NCBI RefSeq assembly: GCF_009389585.1 | Contig: NZ_VIYG01000018.1 | Location: 1-56,259 of the forward strand | Direction: 5' to 3' | From: Oceanobacillus sp. CFH 90083 | Lineage (GTDB): Bacteria > Bacillota > Bacilli > Bacillales > Amphibacillaceae | Length of the DNA stretch: 56,259 nucleotides | Shown here: in pieces, positions 8,761-17,935 of the stretch | Layout: the number at the start of each line of letters is the position of its first letter | How positions within the stretch are numbered: position 1 is the first letter of the stretch | Made by a program: the position numbers and the translations under genes | The notes under the pieces: model-generated | What the model was told of the DNA's origin: nothing | Database searches by the model: none | The model's input: only the letters and a program-made list of their open reading frames with translations

Positions 8761-8795
8761 AAAAAGCAGCTTATTTTTGTAACAAGCAGCTTTTT
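8761..8795 (-). terminator. Intrinsic terminator
   Basis: A 12-bp stem with one mismatch (AAAAAGCAGCTT and AAGCAGCTTTTT) and a loop of 11 bases. On the minus strand it ends in a T run. It lies 40 bases beyond the stop of the gene at 8837-9733. Confidence 0.65.
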
Positions 8796-8836
8796 CTTCT
8801 ATTATCAACATTATTATTTAATCAAGAACTTTTATT

Positions 8837-9733
8837 CTAAATGAAATCAAATTCCCGAAATATCTTGTAATTATTTACAGCAATAATCCCTTTCCATTGT
8901 TGCCTGGCTACATAAAAATCTTCCATATACTGGTCCCACTCCCATGTAATATCCCATACTCCATCATCTTGTATAGACTCCTTCAGATAATGGAGATTTT
9001 CATGAACAAGTGTTTTGTATTTTTCATAATTATCGTCATCCTTGCTAAAAATCATATTTAAAGGAAGCGCTTTGTAACTCTTTCCCCACGACTTTGGTTC
9101 TTTATCAATAGATTGTTCAGCAAGTTTATTTACTTGTCTGCTTATCTCCTCTAAATCTGACAGTTTATCTTTTAAAATTTGAACCAGCCTCTGATAATTA
9201 TTCACCTCATGAAAGCCCATCTTTGTACTATGGAATAAATGATTTTTAGCATTTTCAATTACTTTCCACCCTAATGCAGCTCCTTCACTACCCTCTGCTG
9301 ACCAATGGACAAGGTATGCAGCAAGTTCAACACTTGGATTGAACATCCAATTTTCCTGCACCCCTTCCTCATAATGCCAATGAGAAGCATGAGGATATTG
9401 ATTATGTTCAGGGACAACCGTCCGCCATAAGCCTAGTTTCTTGTCATAGGAATGAATTAGATAATCAATAATTGACGTTACCATTTTATCATTAGCGTTT
9501 ATCTGAACTTCATCTAATATTTGACAGGCTGTCCATGTTGCTATTGCTGAAGAATCAGGCAACGTGAAATCAGGTTCCAACCCATGCCCAAACCCTCCGT
9601 CGCTATTTTGAAAGGCAGCTAACTTTGCAATAACCTGCTGTTTAGATCCATTTTCAAATAAATATTCCCAGCGTGCACATTCTAACGGCCGTGCATTTCG
9701 TTTTAACCATGCTTTTGTTTTGTGATAATCCAT
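8837..9733 (-). CDS. Hypothetical alpha/alpha-toroid protein (prenyltransferase/squalene-cyclase-like repeat)
   Basis: A 298-residue soluble protein not assigned to a named family. Residues about 35-55 read LAAFQNSDGGFGHGLEPD, the QW-like repeat that marks terpenoid cyclase/prenyltransferase toroids. Weaker repeats follow (KKLGLWRTV, QDDGVWDITWEWDQY). No DxDD or other cyclase acid motif is visible, so catalytic cyclisation cannot be claimed. ATG 9731-9733 was chosen because AAGGAG sits 11 bases upstream. Monocistronic, with its own terminator. Confidence 0.75.
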   Translation of the reverse strand: MDYHKTKAWLKRNARPLECARWEYLFENGSKQQVIAKLAAFQNSDGGFGHGLEPDFTLPDSSAIATWTACQILDEVQINANDKMVTSIIDYLIHSYDKKLGLWRTVVPEHNQYPHASHWHYEEGVQENWMFNPSVELAAYLVHWSAEGSEGAALGWKVIENAKNHLFHSTKMGFHEVNNYQRLVQILKDKLSDLEEISRQVNKLAEQSIDKEPKSWGKSYKALPLNMIFSKDDDNYEKYKTLVHENLHYLKESIQDDGVWDITWEWDQYMEDFYVARQQWKGIIAVNNYKIFREFDFI

Positions 9734-9954
9734 TCTAAAAATCACTCCTTATGAAATGGATTATAACATGAATACATTATTTTTTATAAAGCGTTTACGA
9801 TATAGATACCATTCCTTACAGCCTACTTGTTAACTTCTTATTATTTTCATGAAGAAATCAAAAACCTGCTGCAAAAAAGACTCATTTTATCTGCTGCGAC
9901 AGATTTTTGAATGAATCTATCTTTCCTGTTGTTCCGTAATCGGAACATTACGAG

Positions 9955-10461
9955 TCATTTATTTTTTAAAGACATAAAGCTGTGTCGGCAGTACTTGATA
10001 AACCCAATAAATATTAAAATGGAACCGATGATGTTATAGGTAACACGAAATCCGTGAACGATAAGAAATTCTTGTGCTGTTTGCTTCAAAAATCCAACAG
10101 AATGAATATCTGCACCTTCAATGAACAGAATCTCGTTACGTGACCATTCAAACACCATAGAAGTGGCTCCTTCCAACACAATCGTGAGGATACTAAACAA
10201 AATCCAATATCTGGATGAATTGACCTTCCATGCTAGCACCAATGCTAAAATTCCTGTTAAAATACTTGCTGCTCCCAAAAGTGGAAAATAGGTATGCGGG
10301 CTTGCCACTTCCATAAATTCCATTCCGAGCTCTAACGATTCAGGAATGTTATGAAAAATATTTGGATACAACATGAACGTATCTACCAAAATGCTCCCCA
10401 ACAAAATCCATTGAACCCATAGATGAGCTGTTACGGATCCAAAAGTAAATTTTTTTAACAT
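9955..10461 (-). CDS. Hypothetical four-helix membrane protein
   Basis: 168 residues with four predicted membrane segments: around 14-32, a loop with YPNIFHNIPESLELG, around 60-78, around 85-100, and 140-158. The family is not recognised by name. Its layout (TM1, a Pro-Glu-Ser loop, TM2/TM3, a polar loop with Trp/Glu, TM4) recurs in the protein at 38591-39094 and in the fragment at 38135-38242. The ATG at 10459-10461 follows AGAAGGAG. A perfect 7-bp inverted repeat (9930-9947, TGTTCCG...CGGAACA) lies just after the stop, and a weak hairpin at about 9858-9900 may terminate transcription. Confidence 0.7.
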   Translation of the reverse strand: MLKKFTFGSVTAHLWVQWILLGSILVDTFMLYPNIFHNIPESLELGMEFMEVASPHTYFPLLGAASILTGILALVLAWKVNSSRYWILFSILTIVLEGATSMVFEWSRNEILFIEGADIHSVGFLKQTAQEFLIVHGFRVTYNIIGSILIFIGFIKYCRHSFMSLKNK

Positions 10462-10697
10462 AATCAAAACTCCTTCTTTAAGATATGTCCTTTTATTTGT
10501 TGTAAAAGCAGCATAATCAATAGATATTAACTTCCTCTTATGCATTTCTTAACTAATTCTTAATTTATTTTTCAACAAAAATAAACGCAGCTCTCGACGA
10601 ACTGCGCTCTTATAGTTCCCTGTTTATTTTTTGACTTTATCAAATCTTCAGTTTGGATTTCTTTATCCAGAATAAAATAAATCATAATATTTTCAAA

Positions 10698-10732
10698 CAG
10701 AAAAGATCTTATCAATGATAGGATCTTTTCTG
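10698..10732 (-). terminator. Hairpin downstream of erm
   Basis: A 16-bp stem with one G-U pair and a three-base loop (CAGAAAAGATCTTATC, AAT, then GATAGGATCTTTTCTG). It lies about 105 bases beyond the erm stop. The T tract on the minus strand is interrupted. Confidence 0.6.
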
Positions 10733-10837
10733 CGACTATTGTCATAAATTATTTCTTGAACCACTCATGCTGAAATATAAAATATCTTCCCCTTCTTCAA
10801 CTATATCTGTTATAAATTCTTCTTAAGCTGCCCGGTT

Positions 10838-11668
10838 TTACTTCTTCTTTACGCCCGGCCATAAAGGCCGTCGGACATGTTTGATCATCGTATGGAAAAC
10901 AATTCCCCATTGAGCCGCTGTCAGTGACCCGATAGGCGTATCATGGTTAACACCCAAATTTCTTCTTAAATGTTTCAATTGTGCAGCCGTAAATATCCCT
11001 TTTAATGCTGTGCTGATAGCAGTGTCAGGTTGTTTTAAAGCATATTGTGCTAATCCAAGAAAAATGAAATAATCCTTATTCGGGATAACAGGATCTTTTT
11101 TCCTGGTTATGCTAATCAGCGCAGAATCCACTTTTGGCGGCGGAGAAAAGTTATTCCTGGATATTTTTTTGACGTACCGTATATCGAACCACATTCGCCA
11201 GGCTAATACATAATCATCTTTGACGGATTGTGAAGTGAAACGTTTGGCTGCTCCCTTCTCCATCACAATCACCCCTTTTTGAAAGCCGCTGGAAGGCTTA
11301 TTTAAAAGCATCTTCATAATGGGGGTTGTAATAGCGTAAGGAATATTTGACACTACGACAAACTTTTCTTTCGGCAAACGTATTTTCATAATATCCTGAT
11401 GAATAATTTTTGTAACAGAATTTTCTGCTGTTTTCCGTTTTAGAATATCTACAAACCTGGCATCATATTCTACCGCCAAGACCATACCTGCCCGCTGATT
11501 TAGAACAGTTGTTAAAGCTCCCTTTCCTGCTCCTAACTCTAAAACGGTATCTTTTTTGTTTATATTTGCTCTGTCAACAATTTCATGAAGCAGCCTTTTA
11601 TTATGCAGTAAATGCTGTCCTGAAAAATTGGGAGATTTCCCGCTATATTTATGAATTTTTCTGGTCAT
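10838..11668 (-). CDS. erm: 23S rRNA (adenine-N6)-methyltransferase, Erm family
   Basis: 276 residues. Erm enzymes dimethylate A2058 of 23S rRNA and give macrolide-lincosamide-streptogramin B resistance. The SAM-binding motif I is [17 protein letters not shown] (residues about 40-56) and the catalytic motif IV is [11 protein letters not shown] (about 108-118). The opening [20 protein letters not shown] and the C-terminal [15 protein letters not shown] closely match the Erm(D)/Erm(K)/Erm(34) group of Bacillus; KsgA, the housekeeping relative, lacks that opening. A terminator-like hairpin directly before the ribosome site suggests induction by attenuation, the mechanism described for ermK. Confidence 0.93.
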   Translation of the reverse strand: MTRKIHKYSGKSPNFSGQHLLHNKRLLHEIVDRANINKKDTVLELGAGKGALTTVLNQRAGMVLAVEYDARFVDILKRKTAENSVTKIIHQDIMKIRLPKEKFVVVSNIPYAITTPIMKMLLNKPSSGFQKGVIVMEKGAAKRFTSQSVKDDYVLAWRMWFDIRYVKKISRNNFSPPPKVDSALISITRKKDPVIPNKDYFIFLGLAQYALKQPDTAISTALKGIFTAAQLKHLRRNLGVNHDTPIGSLTAAQWGIVFHTMIKHVRRPLWPGVKKK

Positions 11669-11693
11669 ATCTTCTCTTCCTTTCTAAATAAAA

Positions 11694-11720
11694 AAATCAC
11701 GGACAATCTGCCTGTGATTT
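11694..11720 (-). promoter_or_regulatory. Transcription attenuator hairpin in the erm leader
   Basis: On the minus strand, GAAATCAC and GTGATTTTTTATTT form a terminator-like hairpin that ends 18 bases before the erm start, directly before the AAAGGAAGAG ribosome site. GGAG and CTCC segments in the preceding 100 bases can pair in alternative ways. Confidence 0.6.
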
Positions 11721-11747
11721 CAAGTAAAGGGGAGAAGACCCATCCAT
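11697..11747 (-). CDS. Candidate erm leader peptide
   Basis: A 16-codon open frame, MDGSSPLYLKSQADCP, whose TGA stop lies inside the attenuator stem. AGAAGGAAG is 11 bases upstream. Ribosome stalling here would mask the left arm of the terminator. It does not resemble the known RLR-type ErmD/K leader. A rival leader frame of 21 codons (11835-11900) starts further upstream but has a poor ribosome site. Confidence 0.35.
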   Translation of the reverse strand: MDGSSPLYLKSQADCP

Positions 11748-11860
11748 ATAAAGGGAAACTTCCTTCTATGGGAGCTTTCACTCCATCATTAGAATAGGAG
11801 CTATCGGAAGCCGTCAGCAAATAAACCTTCCTCTTTACAGCATCAGAAGGTAATTCAGAC

Positions 11861-11894
11861 AAAAATAAAGAAAGGCAGAATACTCCGCCTTTCT
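11861..11894 (-). terminator. Second terminator-like hairpin in the erm leader region
   Basis: AGAAAGGC and GCCTTTCT, separated by ten bases, then TTATTTTTG on the minus strand. It lies about 200 bases upstream of erm. It may end an earlier transcript or be a second attenuator. From about 11900 to 12520 no convincing gene was seen. Confidence 0.55.
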
Positions 11895-12520
11895 AAACAT
11901 GACACATTGTGTACTATCCTTGTTCAGCGCTTAAAGATAGTATCAAAGAAATCACAATATCCTTTTGCCATTCAGAGCAAATAATATGTGATTATAATAT
12001 GAAATGAAGATTATTAAAAAAGAACAGACTTATCCCGTTTACTCTGCATACACAAGCAGAGCCTTTGAATGTATTTAATTACTGATTCAAAGTCGGGAAA
12101 CGCAGTCTGATGGAATGTGGCATTTTTTTAATAATCCTCCTTAAATTTATTTATAGATACACTTAACATTGTATGCAGTATTGCTGTAGAAGTCAATTCA
12201 TTTTGAATCTTTTTGGGATATCTTTGGATAAGTGCGTTTTACGGATGGTTACCTTTGATAAAATCAACATTGTAAATTATTTAAGAACAGTAAAATATCA
12301 GCTTGAATTTGTTCTTGATCCTTATCTACCAGCATTAAATGTCTCGAATTGGAGTATCCTTTTACAGTTTTATTTTAGGAAGATATATTTGATAGATATA
12401 ATCTGCACTTTCTTTATCCTGAATTTCGAATCAACTTTATAAAAAAACTTAAAAAAGCGCTCCAAACTTTAGTAGAATAGGATTAATCGATCCAAATAAA
12501 CCAAAAGAAAGGAGCAACTT

Positions 12521-13182
12521 ATGGTGAATCATTACACCACATATAACACGAGTATTGGAAATATTTCTATTGAACCAACATAGGAACACGCTATCTCTTT
12601 TGGAGGAATCTTGCCTCTTCTCGACTATGTTCAGAAATACAGCTGAAACAGGAATTGGACCATTGGTTAACAGTTGGTAAACAAGGAGGTATTTTCTCTC
12701 TTCCAAACGTTGCGCTCATCCTGATTTTTGGACGTATACTGGGAATAGAACGAATCTTTCATTTTGAAGACAGTAGAAAACGAAATCATGTTAAAACGAT
12801 TCTTTCAATGGGATAAACTTCCTGATTACACGACCTACTACAACGATTTGAATCGATTTAAAGCAAGAATATATAAAAGGGCTGATAGATATCATTAAGG
12901 AATTAACGAAGCGAACCTTGTTTCAACAATTCCGTATCATTCTTGATTTTGATTCTTCCGTGTATACCGTTTACAAAAATCAGGCAGGGGCTGAAGTCGA
13001 GTTTAACGCCGTTCATCCCGGAAAGAAAAACTCTCATCCCTATATGTGTTTGAAGGAAGAAGTCGTCTGTGTCTGGACGCTACCTTAGAAATGGAAAGGC
13101 TTATACCCCGGCAGGAATGATAGAAGCTGGGAAAAGAGCGTTGGAACATGTTCCGTTCGGCGCTTCTACTCATAATTTATGA
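12521..13182 (+). pseudogene. Decayed IS1380-family transposase
   Basis: Scattered frames on the plus strand spell an IS1380-type DDE transposase. The pieces are MVNHYTTYNTSIGNISIEPT with a TAG, FGGILPLLDYVQKY, LKRFFQWDKLPDYTTYYNDL, FRIILDFDSSVYTVYKNQAG then AEVEFN, HPGKKNSHPYMCLKE, and RNGKAYTPAGMIEAGKRALE then HVPFG. The FDSSV...GAEVEFN and G-KAYTPAG pieces are the family hallmarks. At least four frameshifts or stops separate them, and the C-terminal third is missing. GAAAGGAG precedes the ATG. Terminal inverted repeats were not identified. Confidence 0.8.
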
Positions 13183-13318
13183 AATAAAGAAGCTTAATGC
13201 ATTTTGCAAAGATGGTTTATTATTTATTTTACATAGTATGGAACTTACTATTAAGAAAATATTCTTGTCCATTTATAATTTTCACAGGAGATAATTCAAA
13301 CGGGACAGCTGTCTTATT

Positions 13319-13493
13319 TTATCTTTGAATTTCTTTGCTCTTTCTTCCGAAAGTATCATATTTTCCGCTTACTAAGCTTGATACAATTGTACCGATAGCG
13401 ATTACCATAAACAGATAACCTGCCTCTGTCCCAATTTCATTCAAATGATGCAGCCCATATTTGATAACGAATACAGGCTGCAAATAATTTTAT
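13319..13493 (-). pseudogene. Fragment of an MFS transporter
   Basis: An open stretch of about 58 codons that includes VIKYGLHHLNEIG, GYLFMVIAIGTIVSSLVSGK and FGRKSK. It looks like the second membrane helix and the motif-A loop of a major facilitator transporter. Both ends are missing and no start site is present. It lies between the IS1380 remnant and queE, where queF would be expected. Confidence 0.45.
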
Positions 13494-13635
13494 CTGCGTA
13501 ATTCCAGTATTTCCATATACTCTTATCCTTCTATACCATCTATACTGATTGGGTGTTCTTCATTCTTAAGCAGCGTTGTGAAAAAATAAAGTTCCTCTTA
13601 AATACGGCAGATTAACAAATGGCCTTTCCTCCTTA

Positions 13636-14367
13636 CTACACACCCCGCTTATTCCCCCATACTAACGCATGCACCTGCGGCAGAACCCGGACACGATTCA
13701 GCACAGTCGATGCTACCACTTGTTCAATTAACCATTCATACTTATGTAATAAATGCCGGGATAATTGCTGAGGTTCTACTTCCTCTAAATCATCATTTCC
13801 TACTTGCATAAAAAAAGTCAGCTGCGGATAACGCTGATGGACTTTTTCCGCATAACGCAGATCTTCTTTATCAAAAATGACTACCTTCAAGCTCGTATGT
13901 GTGAATCGTCCATTTACTTCCAACTGATGGACAATATCATCCAGCTTCTCCCAATCTGTTTTCATTTTTGAGCTGGGCGGTTTAGGAGAAATGGTCAGAT
14001 CATCAATTTTTACAAACCATTGCTGATAGCGGCTCCCCTGCGTTTCGAGCGCAACCTCTATCCCTCTTTCCTGAAGCAAATCGATTAAGCTATCCAACGC
14101 CGATAACAAAGCGGGATTCCCGCCTGAAATCGTCACATGATCAAATTGGTTACCTCCTATTTCTTTCAGACGCTGCCAAATTTCTTCACTTGTCATCTGG
14201 ACGATATCTTCTTTTGCACTTCCATCCCAGGTGAAAGCAGAGTCACACCACGCACAGTGGTAATCACATCCGGCTGTTCTAACAAACATCGTCTTTCGCC
14301 CTACTACCATTCCCTCACCTTGAATTGTAGGGCCGAATATCTCTAAGACTGGTATTTTACGCATCAT
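13636..14367 (-). CDS. queE: 7-carboxy-7-deazaguanine synthase QueE
   Basis: A 243-residue radical SAM enzyme converting 6-carboxy-tetrahydropterin to 7-carboxy-7-deazaguanine in queuosine synthesis. IPVLEIFGPTIQGEGMVVGR precedes the cluster motif CDYHCAWCDSAF (a compact CxxxCxxC), then TISGGNPAL and ISPKPPSS. The ribosome site GGGAG is 7 bases before ATG 14365-14367; ATG 14362-14364 is the alternative. It overlaps the end of queD, so the two are translationally coupled. Third gene of the riboswitch-controlled operon. Confidence 0.93.
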   Translation of the reverse strand: MMRKIPVLEIFGPTIQGEGMVVGRKTMFVRTAGCDYHCAWCDSAFTWDGSAKEDIVQMTSEEIWQRLKEIGGNQFDHVTISGGNPALLSALDSLIDLLQERGIEVALETQGSRYQQWFVKIDDLTISPKPPSSKMKTDWEKLDDIVHQLEVNGRFTHTSLKVVIFDKEDLRYAEKVHQRYPQLTFFMQVGNDDLEEVEPQQLSRHLLHKYEWLIEQVVASTVLNRVRVLPQVHALVWGNKRGV

Positions 14368-14824
14368 AGATCCACTCCCGTCTTGCTTCTGCATAGCTTG
14401 TCGGCGTTTCAAATAATCGAACAAATTCCACTTGGCATTGGTTAGGCAGGTCACGAATCGTAGCTTCCATTTGTTCAAAAATCCAGACGACCATATTTTC
14501 AGCAGTTGTATTCATCTTAGGTAATGTTTCATTTAAATAACGATGATCCAGGAACACTTCAATCTTGTCTTTCCAAATCTTTTTAATATCGCCAAAATCA
14601 ATCACTATCCCTACTTCATCCACAAATCCGCTGATTCCGAAAATGACTTGATACGTATGACCATGCAGATTCTTACACTTTCCTTCATAGCAATGAAGAT
14701 GATGTGCTGCATCAAAGTGGAATTCTTTACTGACCAGCACCCGTTTTTGATGATAAGCCAGCTGTTCTCTATGAATATCTTTATCCAGCTTTTGCAATTC
14801 TTCGACAATACGAAACCCGAACAT
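14357..14824 (-). CDS. queD: 6-carboxy-5,6,7,8-tetrahydropterin synthase QueD
   Basis: A 155-residue zinc enzyme of the PTPS family acting on 7,8-dihydroneopterin triphosphate. The zinc histidines are in EFHFDAAHHLH and in NLHGHTYQV; the catalytic cysteine is in CYEGKCKNLHGH. LDHRYLNE and FETPTSYAE are further family marks. It starts at ATG 14822-14824, which overlaps the queC stop as TAATG. GGAG sits inside the queC end, so translation is coupled. Confidence 0.93.
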   Translation of the reverse strand: MFGFRIVEELQKLDKDIHREQLAYHQKRVLVSKEFHFDAAHHLHCYEGKCKNLHGHTYQVIFGISGFVDEVGIVIDFGDIKKIWKDKIEVFLDHRYLNETLPKMNTTAENMVVWIFEQMEATIRDLPNQCQVEFVRLFETPTSYAEARREWIYDA

Positions 14825-15492
14825 TACTGATTCATCTCCTGCCTTCTTGCTAAGTATTGGTCTAACCCGCGCTGCCGCAATTGACATGCCGGACATTCTC
14901 CGCATCCTGCACCTCTCACACCATTATAGCAGGTTAACGTCCGTTCTCTGACATAATCAAAGACGCCCAGTTGATCTGCCAGCTCCCATGCTTCTTCCTT
15001 ATTCAGCCACATCAGCGGTGTATGAATCACAAAATCTTCATCCATCGACAGATTTAAGGTGACGTTTAACGATTTGGTAAAAATATCACGGCAATCCGGA
15101 TACCCGCTAAAATCCGTCTCACATACACCTGTAATAATATGTTTTGCATCGATTTGCTTGGCAAGAATAGTTGCAAAAGACAGAAACAGCAGATTCCTTC
15201 CCGGAACAAATGTATTTGGTACACTGCCATCTTCTGTGTTTTCTACCTCTATGTCCTTTCTTGTTAATGCATTGGGAGCCAATTGATTTAATAAAGACAT
15301 ATCCAAAATATGATGCCTCAATCCCTGTTCCTCAGCAATTTCTTTGGCTATCTCTATTTCTAAGCTGTGGCGCTGATTATAATCAAAGGTAACCAGCTCC
15401 ACATGTTCAAACCTTTCCAATGCCCAGAATAAACAGGTCGTGCTATCCTGACCACCACTAAAAACCACTACTGCCCGCTTATTTGTATCCAT
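14824..15492 (-). CDS. queC: 7-cyano-7-deazaguanine (preQ0) synthase QueC
   Basis: A 222-residue ATP-dependent amidotransferase-like enzyme turning 7-carboxy-7-deazaguanine into preQ0. The PP-loop [14 protein letters not shown] is near residue 12 and the C-terminal zinc knuckle is [33 protein letters not shown] is a family signature. ATG 15490-15492 is preceded by AAAGGGGA; the frame runs open into the riboswitch leader but should not start there. First gene of queC-queD-queE. Confidence 0.95.
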   Translation of the reverse strand: MDTNKRAVVVFSGGQDSTTCLFWALERFEHVELVTFDYNQRHSLEIEIAKEIAEEQGLRHHILDMSLLNQLAPNALTRKDIEVENTEDGSVPNTFVPGRNLLFLSFATILAKQIDAKHIITGVCETDFSGYPDCRDIFTKSLNVTLNLSMDEDFVIHTPLMWLNKEEAWELADQLGVFDYVRERTLTCYNGVRGAGCGECPACQLRQRGLDQYLARRQEMNQ

Positions 15493-15540
15493 AAAAAAAT
15501 CCCCTTTCCGATTTGAAAAAGAGAATTCTAAACACCCAAA

Positions 15541-15612
15541 ATATAAAAAACCATACCTAAGGTTCGGTACGGTCATCCTTAGTTTTTTATAGAGGGTGCA
15601 GCTAGAACCTCT
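15541..15612 (-). promoter_or_regulatory. PreQ1-I riboswitch with terminator platform, controlling queCDE
   Basis: On the minus strand the aptamer (15579-15612) begins AGAGGTTCTAGCTGCACCCT and continues CTATAAAAAACTAA, the class I preQ1 consensus. Downstream, ACCGTACC (15566-15573) and GGTATGGT (15550-15557) form a hairpin followed by TTTTTTAT. CTAAGG (15577-15582) can instead pair with CCTTAG (15556-15561) as an antiterminator. PreQ1 binding sequesters the A-rich tail and should turn transcription off. An extended -10 box, TGTTATACT (TATACT at 15657-15662), lies upstream. Confidence 0.95.
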
Positions 15613-15775
15613 CCTGCTTATTTCGCAGACTTTATTTATTTTTTATTACCATTGGCAGTATAACATACTTTTCATGATGATGTTTATTTTTTCTTCTATA
15701 GGAAGGATTTACATATACCCGGAACACAATCCATTATAATTACTTTTTCAGGCTAACATAAATAGCTTTTTCAGA

Positions 15776-16543
15776 TCAATTCCTGTCATTCAAACCATAG
15801 AAATCGATTGTATTCCTGGTAAGCTGCTCTTGAACGGTCTGTACAGTCAATTGCTTGATCTCAGCGATTTTCTTCCCTGCTTCGAGAATCATATTCGGGT
15901 GTGTCATCTGATTTTGAAAAGGTCCCTTAAATGACCATGGGCCATCTGTTTCTGCCATGATAAGTTCGAGTGGATATTGTTTTATTAATGATTGAATTTC
16001 TGCTTCATACCAGCAATCCGGAGTGACGGAAATCATATATTGATTACCTATCATCCGATTTATGGTTGTGCTGTCTCCTTTAAACCAATGGAAATGAGCA
16101 CGTTTTATTTGATATTTTTCAAGCAGGTCACAGACAACGGAAGCATCTTCATAAACAGCATGCAGCACAATTGGTAAATCATACTTTTTAGCAGCCTGTA
16201 CAAATTGCTCTAATACGGCATGATAAGGTGCGGTATCTAAGGAAGGATTTTTCAGCTTTGTATAATAGGGAAGCCCGACTTCTCCAATAGCAGCAATATC
16301 TTGGGACTTTTGTTCAATTGCTTCTAAGATATGATTGATTTCCTGTGCAGCCGGCAATGCTTGTTCGGGATGCCAGCCAAAAGTAGCGTAAACAAACGGA
16401 TATGTCTGTGCCAATTGCCATGCTCTTTGACAGCTTTTAAAATCACTCGCAACCGTTATCATTCCATCTATTTTCAGTGTATGAATTAACTCTTGCAGCT
16501 CGTTCGGCTGATACCAATCTAAATGTATATGTGCATCAATCAT
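15776..16543 (-). CDS. TatD-family metal-dependent hydrolase
   Basis: A 255-residue TIM-barrel hydrolase of the TatD/YcfH group (DNase-like or related phosphodiester/amide hydrolases). Metal ligands appear in order: DAHIHLD at the start, GEVGLPY (Glu) near 93, VLHAVYE (His), HFHWFKG (His) and ETDGPW (Asp). The start at 16541-16543 follows GAGAGGTG by six bases. It lies 21 bases downstream of the dehydratase gene in the same operon. The actual substrate is unknown. Confidence 0.87.
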   Translation of the reverse strand: MIDAHIHLDWYQPNELQELIHTLKIDGMITVASDFKSCQRAWQLAQTYPFVYATFGWHPEQALPAAQEINHILEAIEQKSQDIAAIGEVGLPYYTKLKNPSLDTAPYHAVLEQFVQAAKKYDLPIVLHAVYEDASVVCDLLEKYQIKRAHFHWFKGDSTTINRMIGNQYMISVTPDCWYEAEIQSLIKQYPLELIMAETDGPWSFKGPFQNQMTHPNMILEAGKKIAEIKQLTVQTVQEQLTRNTIDFYGLNDRN

Positions 16544-16564
16544 CAGCTGCACCTCTCTATCCGG

Positions 16565-17515
16565 TTAATTTATTATATCCTTGAACAGTTCACCAACTCT
16601 CCTGACATCAACATTCCCGCCGCTTAGCACTACTCCAATTCGTTTATCTTTAACCGCCAGCTTTTGATATGCTGCCAGAGCTACAGCACCGGATGGCTCA
16701 ACGACCACTTTTACCCTTGTCCAAAGGAAGTACATAGCAGCTTTTATATCTTCCTCAGAAACAGTTATCAAGTCATCAACATATTCATTGATTAACGGAA
16801 AGGTTATGTTTCCTAAGGAAGGGGTGTTTAGACCGTCAGCAATCGAGTTTGGAGTGTTAATCGTCTGCAGCTCCCCTGACTTAAATGACATCGTTGCATC
16901 ATTTGATAATTCAGGCTCAACTCCTATTACCTTACAATTTGGCAGCAGCTGTTTTGCACTGACTGCACATCCGCTTAACAGTCCGCCTCCTCCACAAGGA
17001 ACCAGCAGATAGTCCAGCTCCCCGACTTCTTCCATAAGCTCTTTCGCAACGGTACCTTGTCCAGCTATAATCGGCTCAGCATCAAAAGGCGGAATTAATG
17101 TATAGCTAAATTCATCTATCAGCTCTTGAGCTATCTGCTCCCTAGATTCCGCCCTGCGATTATAGGTTATCACAGTTGCACCATAATCTTTCACAGCAGC
17201 CGTTTTCACTGATGGAGCATCTTCAGGCATGATGACTGTCGCAGGAATATCAAGTAATTTACAAGTCAAAGCGGTAGCCATCGCATGGTTTCCCGAAGAA
17301 AAAGCGACTACTCCCCTTTGCCTTTCCTCCAGGGAGAGAGAGCTAATCATATTATAGGCCCCCCGAAATTTAAACGCTCCCATCCGTTGAAAATTTTCAC
17401 ACTTGAGAAAAATTTGATTACCGGTTAATTCATTCAATAGCGTGGAAGTATGGACTGGCGTCTTATGCGCAATACCATCTAGACGCTTGGCTGCTTCTAC
17501 TATTTTTTCATACAT
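16565..17515 (-). CDS. PLP-dependent serine/threonine dehydratase
   Basis: 316 residues of fold-type II PLP enzyme. The PLP lysine lies in GAFKFRGAYN (around residue 50), the substrate loop is SSGNHA, and the phosphate-binding loop is PCGGGGLLSG near 170. It lacks the C-terminal ACT domain of biosynthetic IlvA, so a catabolic threonine or serine dehydratase, serine racemase or hydroxyaspartate ammonia-lyase is possible. GGGAGAAAC precedes the ATG. It shares an operon with the TatD-like hydrolase. Confidence 0.87.
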   Translation of the reverse strand: MYEKIVEAAKRLDGIAHKTPVHTSTLLNELTGNQIFLKCENFQRMGAFKFRGAYNMISSLSLEERQRGVVAFSSGNHAMATALTCKLLDIPATVIMPEDAPSVKTAAVKDYGATVITYNRRAESREQIAQELIDEFSYTLIPPFDAEPIIAGQGTVAKELMEEVGELDYLLVPCGGGGLLSGCAVSAKQLLPNCKVIGVEPELSNDATMSFKSGELQTINTPNSIADGLNTPSLGNITFPLINEYVDDLITVSEEDIKAAMYFLWTRVKVVVEPSGAVALAAYQKLAVKDKRIGVVLSGGNVDVRRVGELFKDIIN

Positions 17516-17706
17516 TTTTTGTTTCTCCCTTCTCCCTGTTTATATTCAAGTATTCCGGTTGAAAAACCCCTTTCATCATATCTGCCACCTAAGCTATCCG
17601 CCATCAGAATCATCTAAAAATATCGTTAATTATATCCTATCAAAAGAAAAGCATCGATACAATCAATCTATTTATTGAATTTTTTGAACATGCAATTACG
17701 GCATTA

Positions 17707-17747
17707 AAAACATCCCTAATTGTTTTTTAAGACAATTGTGGATGTTT
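17707..17747 (-). terminator. Terminator of the CynX-type MFS gene
   Basis: A 14-bp stem with two mismatches (ACATCCCTAATTGT and ACAATTGTGGATGT), read on the minus strand into ATGTTTTTAATG. It lies about 190 bases past the transporter stop. The rest of 17516-17935 shows nothing else. Confidence 0.55.
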
Positions 17748-17935
17748 CATCATGAAGCATTTTATTACTACCATTATTTCATTCATTAATAATAGCTTAT
17801 AAGCTTAACCTTTTATAATCAAATCCCTTTCTATTAATCTAATCAAAATTTATTCCCTTCCATTGACGATGAACATGACAACCTTATACTGCATTTGGAA
17901 AATAGTTTTGGCTCGGGGCAGGAAGTGACATGCTT

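Noticed and set aside
11665..11862. 65-residue minus-strand frame upstream of erm
   Set aside because: It starts with TTG without a ribosome site and overlaps the attenuator; better explained as leader RNA.
12173..12442. 89-residue plus-strand frame before the IS1380 remnant
   Set aside because: No ribosome site, odd composition and no family resemblance.
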